A stretch of DNA of 64,000 bases from positions 148,969,962 to 149,033,961 of the forward strand of contig NC_061512.1 of assembly GCF_022539505.1 (NCBI RefSeq). Direction: 5' to 3'. This document shows, piece by piece, positions 57,371 through 64,000 of this stretch (positions within the stretch are counted from its first letter, which is position 1; the number at the start of each line of letters is the position of its first letter). Below the pieces are notes generated by a model that was not told where the DNA came from, ran no database searches, and worked only from the letters and a program-made list of their open reading frames with translations. This stretch comes from Lolium rigidum. Its lineage: Eukaryota; Streptophyta; Magnoliopsida; Poales; Poaceae. The position numbers and the translations under genes were made by a program.

Positions 57371-57854
57371 TTAGAGCATCTCCAGTCGCGTCCCCCAAAC
57401 CGTCCCACAAACCGCGCCGGATCGAGCGTTTGGGGGACGTGTTTCGTTCGTGCCGCGTTTGGGGGACGTCGCTCCCCAGCCGCGTCCCCCAAACGCCGCC
57501 CCCAAACATTTAAAATAATTTTTCTGGCATTTTTATTTCAATTTTCACAAACTAATACATAATTGGGAACGTGGTTTACACGAAGACATAGTTTGGAACA
57601 TGGTTTTCCACAAACTAATACATAGTTTGAACCATTGTGGACACAAATATAAAATATTGCAAAGAAACTAAACCTAACTAGGCCGTGCATCGAAAGTTTC
57701 GTGTGTTCGCTGCTAAGAAAGAACACTCGAGGGCACACCCAGTCACCTAAACTGGAAAATCCAGCGGGAGGATGGTGCCCTTGTTGGTTCTACCGATGAG
57801 GCGAACAGGCAGAAACCTCCGTGCACGTATTCGCTGCGAAGAAACAACACTCAT

Positions 57855-58356
57855 TCAGTCGTCCTCCTCGTCGGTGCTATCGTCGTGGGAGTCCCTGTCG
57901 ACGTGGTAGTCCCGGAGGCAGCGCCTCTCGTCGAAGACCTTGACGCTCATGTCCCTGTTGCCGAAGTAGGAGAACACGAGGATGAAGCCGGCTTCGAGGT
58001 TGTGGTGGCGCGCGAACTTCTCCCAGCCGATGTTGAGGTACATCTTGCCGCGCGCGTCGTAGATCGCCTTGACGATCCACCGGCAGTAGCCGCACGAATG
58101 CTCCCGCAGATGCATCGTGCGCGGGCGTACGCCGCCGACGTACTCGGCGAAGGAGTCCGGCAGCCTCTCGGATGCCGCGCGGGTCGCCCTTGAGGACGTG
58201 GACGAACTCGAACAGGACGTCCGGCTCCACGTCCATCTCCGACGATGAAGACGACGGCGGGGGAGGCGACGGCGAGCGTTCGGCTATGCCGCGGCCACGA
58301 CCACGACCACGACCACGGCCGCGGCCGCGAGGTCGGCCTCCGCCTCTACCAGACAT
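57855..58356 (-). pseudogene. B3-domain-like ORF carried by the Harbinger element, frameshifted
   Basis: The N-terminal frame from 58356 starts MSGRGGGRPRGRGRGRGRGR (an RG-rich tail like nucleic-acid binding proteins), then acidic EMDVEPDVLFEFVHVLKGDP. Near 58165-58175 the frame changes. The continuation (RLPDSFAEYVGGVRPR, then the ORF to 57855) contains YLNIGWEKFARHHNLEAGFI and VKVFDERRCLRDYH, the pattern of a plant B3 DNA-binding domain (W-x-x-F-x-x-x-x-x-L-x-x-G, then F). It ends in an acidic tail DSTDEEDD. The frame break suggests a dead copy, unless a small intron or sequencing indel explains it. Confidence 0.7.
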
Positions 58357-58447
58357 AGCGTCGAGTCTTGTTGAGAGATGGTGGCGGCTAGGGTTTGGGA
58401 GAGAGGCGCTAGGGTTTGTGTGTGAGAGGAACGATGAGAGGCGCCCC

Positions 58448-58455
58448 TTTTTATA
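58448..58455 (-). promoter_or_regulatory. TATA box of the B3-like ORF
   Basis: TATAAAAA in ORF sense, about 95 bp before the ATG and inside the transposon, so the element moves its own promoter. Confidence 0.65.
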
Positions 58456-58832
58456 GGCCGGAGGGAGGCGGAGGAGCGGTGGCGCTCATTAACGCCGGCA
58501 CGCGGAGCTAGGCGCGACGGGACGCGTCCGCTGCGCCCTCTCGCGGGAACTGCACCGTCGCTGCGCGCCAACAACTTCCGTCGCGAGGTAGGCGACGGTT
58601 AGGTTTAAATTAATTGTGCCGCCGACGGGTCGGCCCCGCCACTCCCCGCCTCGCTTTTCGTTGTGTCCGGCGTCCCCGGAGCGTCCCCTGTGGGACGGGG
58701 ACGGGCTCGGGGCGCCGGACACCGTATAGGGGCGCGCCGGACAAAAAAGGGCATTGGGGGACGCGGCTGGAACGCATTTTCTGTCCGGCGCGCCCCAAAT
58801 CCCTTTGGGGGACGCGACTGGAGATGCTCTTA

Positions 58833-61596
58833 GGATTTGATTCACTTTTGTAATCCCAGCAACAATCTGCTTTGAGATCTTCCTAAGACGCACCGGTGAA
58901 CTCTATTCAAGGCAGGGGCTAGTCCAGGCCCAAGGCCAAGAAAACTTTCGTCACACTATCTACCAGCTTTAGAAGGCGACAAGGGGAAGCACAACTCCCG
59001 CCGCTACATACCCATCCCCCTCCCTAGTCCACCCCGCTCCCTACCGCTGCCGAGCGAACCCGTGCAGTGTGGTGGCGGCAGAGCTTCTTCGCATCAACCT
59101 AGCGGTGGAGATTGATGCGTCCCACGGCGGTTCTAGGTGGTGCATCCTCTGGCGGATGTTGTAGGAGGCGGTGGGCATTTTGCCAGATCATCGTCCTGGT
59201 GCGGCTGACGTGGGCACCATGGTTGCGGCAAGATCATGGGGTGGCTCCTAGATCAGGGCTGGCCATGTCTACGAATCTGCTTGGCTAGCGATGACTTGAT
59301 CTCTGGGGGCGGACAAGCTAATGTACAATTTCTGGATGGAGCTTTCTGGAGGAAGATCCGGGTGAAAACCATGTTTTTGGCTTGGCCAAAACCGGTGATG
59401 GCGACACCTTGTGTCATCTCCTTCTTGAAGGCATAACCGAGATCAAATTCCCACGTTCCTCCTTTACCTCATGGGGAAACCCTAGATCCTTTGATTAGAT
59501 AATGGTGACATTCCATGTCGTTCCCCCTAAATCCGAGGGACCAATGGATGGTTTTGTGGTAGAGAGGTGTTGTTTCTAGAGCAACGACAATAGCGAGTCT
59601 CAATGGCATCGCACAATGGAGGCTCGGTGTTGGACGTGTGATGTCAAACGGGTGCAGGGCGACGACACTATCTGGCATCGTGATGGCATCGACGGAAGGT
59701 CTGACACGTTCAATATGTAGATCCATGTCCTGAAGATAGGTTCGCAGAAGACGACGGATGCTACTTATGTAGCATGTGCATACAATGCATATTAGGGTTT
59801 GCTTGACCGGTGCGCCGGTTCTAGATGATGTGCGTAGGTGTGAGCCTAGGGCACACGACCCTGATCATGGACACCGTCTTCATCAAGCTTGTAGGTGTTG
59901 CGATTTTTCACCAAGAACGGGCTTCGGGTTGTTCTATGTATTATCATGTACGACTTTGGTGACTAATTCAATAGAGAAGGTGGTGTGCATCATTTTATAT
60001 GCAGAGACCGAGGGGTACGCCCTTCATTTCGGAAAAAAAAATCTTACAACTTTAATGTTTGATCACGCCAGTTCTTTTCCTCAGTCACGGAAATATACTG
60101 GTATTACTGGTCATAATACTACCGAGATTTGTCAAACAAATTTATAAATTTACTCAAAATTTATCAAGAAAAAATTAATAAATTATACAAAATACCATAG
60201 TATATAGTCTACTGTAGTATATAGTCCGAAATAATATCTTCTCGCTGGTAATTAGACTAACCGGTTTTCGGCAAGTTTACGAAAATCTCGACCAAGGGAA
60301 AAAAAATCCTTGATCACACACTAGCCACCTGCTAGGCTAGCTCCGCTCAGGTAGGGCCTAAGCCGTATGATTTGGTACACGTGTGACTCGTCCATGATTT
60401 CCAATTTTCCATGTACACATTTTGTCCAAAATGTGAGGTCCTCCACTTTGTATGTTCTTCAATGCACAATTCTGGTCACTACATGCGGAAGCATATATAG
60501 ATTAACAACATGTAACTTTATGTGGCCTCAATTTGTCTTGTGAAATATAATACTCCTGCTTTAAATATATCAATATTAATACTAATTGGTACTTTGGCGG
60601 AGTAAACAAAAATCATTGTCAAAGTTAAGAAAAAAAAGATAAAACTGGTCGATATCCCTAAAGAGACTTCGTAAGAAGATATCGCCAGAAATAGTTTAGG
60701 ATCAAACTCTATCTCAAAATAAAAATAGATTTTTTTTACTACCTCTCCTCTTCTTTCTAACTATACCACGCTAGTTTTTGTAACAGATCTAGATTTTGTA
60801 ATGGATAGACTATCATAATATAACTTTTGATTTAATTAGCGACTTTCGATGCTCGTGTTCAATCAGGATATATTTATTAATTTGGAAAATATAATAAACT
60901 CATATCATTTTGTTTATAAAACAAGAAAAATGTGTAGTTTGTTGCTTGACTTTTTTATTTGTTAGCATGAAGAAAATAAATCTTCTTCGTACACATACTT
61001 GGTCAATTGTTTGGCGATGACCGATGAACAAGCCTTATATACAAATTGTCCCGTACCTCTTAACATGTCACTATTATTTTACGTGGCCCTAAAAGAAGGC
61101 TAAATTCACAAACATGTATGAGTATGAATTTGCTTCTTGTTTATTTAGACTGCTTAAGTCGAAAAAATATGACATGTAGTTTTAGGAAAATGTTTCAAGA
61201 CGAATGGTTAACATCGCACCTTACAACGCGATGCGTGGAAAAGAAAGAAAGATAAGGCATACCAATTAAAGAGAAAAAGGGAGGAAAGAGGAGAGAAGGG
61301 GAGAAACAACGAAAAATCACTTCGGAGCTCGAGCTAAATGGAGCCCAGTTTTTCCAAAACTTGACACACAATTTCAAAGTTTCAAAAAATTCTGAAAACA
61401 GATTCTAGATATACATAATGATTTACTCTATCAACAAACAAAATCTCAACAAAATGACCTATATTATGGGCTTAACAAAAAAGTAGCAAAATCCTACTTA
61501 ATTTGGAGGATTAGATTTTGCACTTTCACATCAGACTTTTACATTTTTGTGCAGCCTAAAATACAGGGTTTTTCGAGTTGAGAGTTCTTAAAGGTT
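58833..61596. other. Intergenic DNA without recognised genes
   Basis: 59000-59950 is GC-richer with ORFs up to 123 codons but no known motif. 59950-61596 is AT-rich. TACTGTAGTATATAGTC-like and CTAGGCTAGCTCCGCTCAGG motifs occur, the latter (CTCCGCTCAGGTAGGGC) again near 62187. Confidence 0.5.
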
Positions 61597-61607
61597 ATAG
61601 AGTACAT

Positions 61608-61778
61608 AAAAAAAGTACCAGCAGGGGAGGAGCCGCTGCGGTTTTGTATTAAGATAGAGGGAGCTCTAGGCGCTAAAACCGCGGAACCTGAGGCTTGAAC
61701 GCGGGACCTCGCGCCCGCGGGAGCGCGCACGGACGGACGTGGGCTGCTACTATCCTGGTCGACGACCAGTTCCCATTG
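61608..61778 (-). mobile_element. tRNA-derived SINE, 171 bp
   Basis: Flanked by an 11-bp target duplication ATAGAGTACAT (61597-61607 and 61779-61789). In minus sense it holds a B-box-like GCGTTCAAGCC and ends in a T run (CTTTTTTT) next to the duplication. It is GC-rich against AT-rich surroundings. The A-box is weak. Confidence 0.75.
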
Positions 61779-61789
61779 ATAGAGTACAT

Positions 61790-63322
61790 TATTTTTTATG
61801 CCTCCTCGAATGAAATAACATGTCCGGTGATTATGGGTTGTGTTCATAAAATTGAATGATCTTTTGATAGCATATTATTCTTACATTTTTTATACCATAG
61901 CAACACATATGGGATCATGGAGACAAGTTTATATTTGGAGACTTGTCCTAACAAGTGTCAAGACATGTATGACAAGAGAGAAAACTTGAGTGGCCCGTGC
62001 CAACTCACGGGCATTCATCTATTACTTTTGAAATATATAATTTCTATTCAATTTTTTAAAGAATTTCAATACTCCCCTGATTTAAAATAATAATTTCCTA
62101 AAAATGGATATATCTACTATGTTAATGTAGCGGAGATGACCATAAAAGTATTGTTTAGGGGAAATCATGTAAGTATTAAACGAGGCTCCGCTCAGGTAGG
62201 GCTGGACAACGTGCCAAAACTCTACTGTATCATTTGGTAGGTTTTGATCCATGCTTTTCATGTATACCTTTCGTGCAAAATGTGAGGACCTCCACTTCGT
62301 ATGGTCTAGCTTCAATGCATGATTCTTGCATCTTTTTGACTATTTCGATGTAGTGAGATTTCGATTGAACAAACAAGAGGGTCTGTCTGGTATTGGATCC
62401 ACCAAAGTTCCTACGATAATGAATGGGGTCGGTTTAGTAGATCTACAACCTCACATTTTGCTAGATTTCACTTGGGCGAAATAAGGCTGCTTTCGCAAAA
62501 GATACGTAGAGTAATGCCTTATCGAAATGGTATTCCTTGTCTCCATGTAGCTCTTTAAAAACAAATTCAAAATGATATTTACAAGTTTCAAACAAATCTA
62601 AGAAAATCAGAATGCAAAGGATGTATTCTACAATCGTGTAAAATCTCAATGTTAAATTCCTTTGTCCTTTTCGTGTAGCCCAAAGTATAAGATATTTCGT
62701 ACTGAGATTTTACACACTAGTAGGATACATCTCTAGCTACATTTAGTTTCATGTTTTATTGAAACTTTAAAAAATGGTTTTTGAATTTTTCAAAAAAAGA
62801 GAGCAACATGGCGCTCGAGCTCCAAAAGTCCAAACTCATAGATTGCGCGTGTATAAATGATGCCGTTGTACTTGTCTTGTGAAATACTTCTACTTCAAAT
62901 ATATAAATACTAATTTTGTAGACATACTAATGCTATAAATGAAAGTGATAGTGAAAATGATACTAATGCTACGGAGTAACAACAAATGTATCTTTACCGT
63001 TTCTCTCTTAAAGAGAGTGAATATATGGCATCAACCACGTACCTGCCTACCACGCAGCTGTAATAGTTATATTTCTCAATCAATTACTTATTCAAATGCG
63101 TGAATCCTGAACCATATGATCTGTGTTATCAGTAACCACCTCTGATAGTCTGATAAACCCCACAAGTCCACAAATATCATTCATTTCTTTTGCAACGTAG
63201 ATCAATGATGACACGGTTTATTCACTTGGATAATATTGTAGTTGTGTATGCATATTAACGCGACGCGCCGGCATGCACAAACACAGGATCACACCGGCCT
63301 GCTGTGTACGTGCCGCGCCTGA
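61790..63322. other. 3' spacer of cluster gene 4
   Basis: AT-rich. GCCCGTGCCAACTCACGGGC (61992-62011) forms a 7-bp-stem hairpin followed by ATTCATCTATT, like a decayed plus-strand Helitron 3' end. No 5' partner was found. No genes seen. Confidence 0.5.
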
Positions 63323-63724
63323 TCAGTTTATGCGGTTGAACTGCAGAAGCATCCACTGCGGCGTCTTGAGGATGCCCCAAACAACGGCGCTGAACTTATA
63401 GGTGTTGCCGCGGGCGTCGGTGGCGGTGAGCACCAGCCGGTACGTCACACCCCGCCCGCTCTTGTCGGGGTTCTTCTCGACGACGGACACGTCGCCGCAC
63501 GTCAGCCTGACATTCCGGCTCAGGCTGTACACCAGCACCGCGAACCGCCCCAGTGTAGGCCCGCGGGGGTCCGCCGGCACGACCACCACCGCCGGTGGCT
63601 TCTTGAACCCCAGCGCCGGTGCACCGCCGGTAACCATCGGCGGCTTCTCCAACCCCAACGCAGACTCAGCGCCGGCGCCCGCGACGACGGCAAGGAGGAA
63701 GAGGATGGCAGCGGCTGACCTCAT
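63323..63724 (-). CDS. Cystatin-like secreted protein (cluster gene 4)
   Basis: 133 aa, single exon. Signal peptide about 1-19 (AAAILFLLAVVAGAGA). A short linker contains a tandem decapeptide (ALGLEKPPMV near 22 and ALGFKKPPAV near 37), then the cystatin-like domain. LGRFAV at 58-63 is the best match in the cluster to the plant cystatin signature. The inhibitory loop is VVEKNPDKSGRGVTYRL, with no QxVxG. The C-terminus is VVWGILKTPQWMLLQF, close to genes 1 and 2 (WGILGTxxW). Two cysteines at most, so no disulfide scaffold. Probably secreted; activity against cysteine proteases is doubtful. Confidence 0.78.
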   Translation of the reverse strand: MRSAAAILFLLAVVAGAGAESALGLEKPPMVTGGAPALGFKKPPAVVVVPADPRGPTLGRFAVLVYSLSRNVRLTCGDVSVVEKNPDKSGRGVTYRLVLTATDARGNTYKFSAVVWGILKTPQWMLLQFNRIN

Positions 63725-63851
63725 TGTCGCCTGAAAGGCTAGCTAGGCAACTAGAGTACAAGTATGGAGCTACCGGTAGCTGCCTAGTTAGGCTAGCTAG
63801 GCAAGAAAAAACCGGTGTATGGCTGTGGTGAATTGATAGGCCGGATGAGAT

Positions 63852-63862
63852 GGCTATTTATA
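63852..63862 (-). promoter_or_regulatory. TATA box of cluster gene 4
   Basis: TATAAATAGCC in gene sense, about 130 bp before the ATG; a near-consensus plant TATA box. Confidence 0.75.
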
Positions 63863-64000
63863 CAACTGTGGAGAGTGAAACTGCAGCAAGAAAGGTCGGT
63901 AGAGTGGTAACTTTAATTAACTTCTCAGGAAACAAAGTACTACGCGGTTCCGTCTGATATAAACGTCGCAGCAAGGAGTGTTTCATACGTGTTTGCTTAA

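Larger units (their letters stand above)
57374..58829. mobile_element. PIF/Harbinger-type element with TTA duplications, 1456 bp
   Basis: Perfect terminal inverted repeats of at least 26 bp beginning GAGCATCTCCAGTCGCGTCC, with TTA at 57371-57373 and 58830-58832. It encodes no DDE transposase or Myb-like helper. Instead it holds one B3-domain frame on the minus strand with its own TATA box. Identical ends imply a fairly recent insertion. Confidence 0.9.

Noticed and set aside
61992..62022. Second Helitron 3' end on the plus strand
   Set aside because: Hairpin GCCCGTG/CACGGGC fits, but the end reads CTAT instead of CTRR and no 5' terminus was found upstream; noted only in the spacer entry.
1..64000. 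CRISPR arrays, rRNA or tRNA genes, operons
   Set aside because: None seen; the tandem repeats present are minisatellite or transposon repeats without spacer structure, and the genome is a plant's.

Overview
The window is nuclear DNA of a grass, most likely Pooideae/Triticeae (wheat, Aegilops, rye, barley or a relative). The evidence is the repeat mix: Stowaway and Tourist MITEs, Helitrons ending in CTAG hairpins, LINEs of one family, tRNA-derived SINEs, and Athila-type gypsy elements without polymerase. The sparse genes have TATA boxes and GC-rich coding sequence. No prokaryotic, organellar or viral features are visible. Nothing was computed; all comparisons were made by eye.

Layout. 112-5417: a complete Ty1/copia retrotransposon on the minus strand, with identical 148-bp LTRs, a 5-bp target duplication and one unbroken 1528-codon polyprotein. 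The residue at the third position of the integrase DDE triad is Lys instead of Glu. 5.4-18.3 kb: gene-poor DNA with MITEs, a 2.36-kb Helitron whose 5-prime 630 bp is tandemly duplicated, a SINE inside a Stowaway MITE, a TRIM-like element and three broken LINE copies. 18.35-34.15 kb: a chain of minus-strand gypsy pieces (LTR - gag/protease/Athila-like ORF - LTR - 283-aa ORF - LTR) with no reverse transcriptase or integrase visible. A 34-bp minisatellite abuts its right end.

34.9-64 kb holds the only convincing host genes: four secreted cystatin-like genes, all on the minus strand (stop codons at 35.06, 39.39, 56.0 and 63.3 kb), each with a signal peptide and a TATA box. Genes 1 and 2 carry an extensin-like proline-rich arm before the cystatin domain and sit in a tandem segmental duplication (offset about 4.3-4.5 kb) that includes their promoters. 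Genes 3 and 4 are compact. The plant cystatin N-terminal motif (VGQFAV, VARFAV or LGRFAV) is retained. The QxVxG protease-binding loop is altered (QPSNG, QPSGG) or lost. The cluster therefore looks like a cystatin branch that has moved away from ordinary papain inhibition, possibly towards cell-wall display.

The cluster is interrupted by an 8.7-kb Helitron (42395-51108, minus) with captured exon fragments, by a LINE, and beside gene 3 by a 1.46-kb PIF/Harbinger-type element (57374-58829) carrying a promoter and a frameshifted B3-domain ORF. No RNA genes, CRISPR arrays or origins were recognised.
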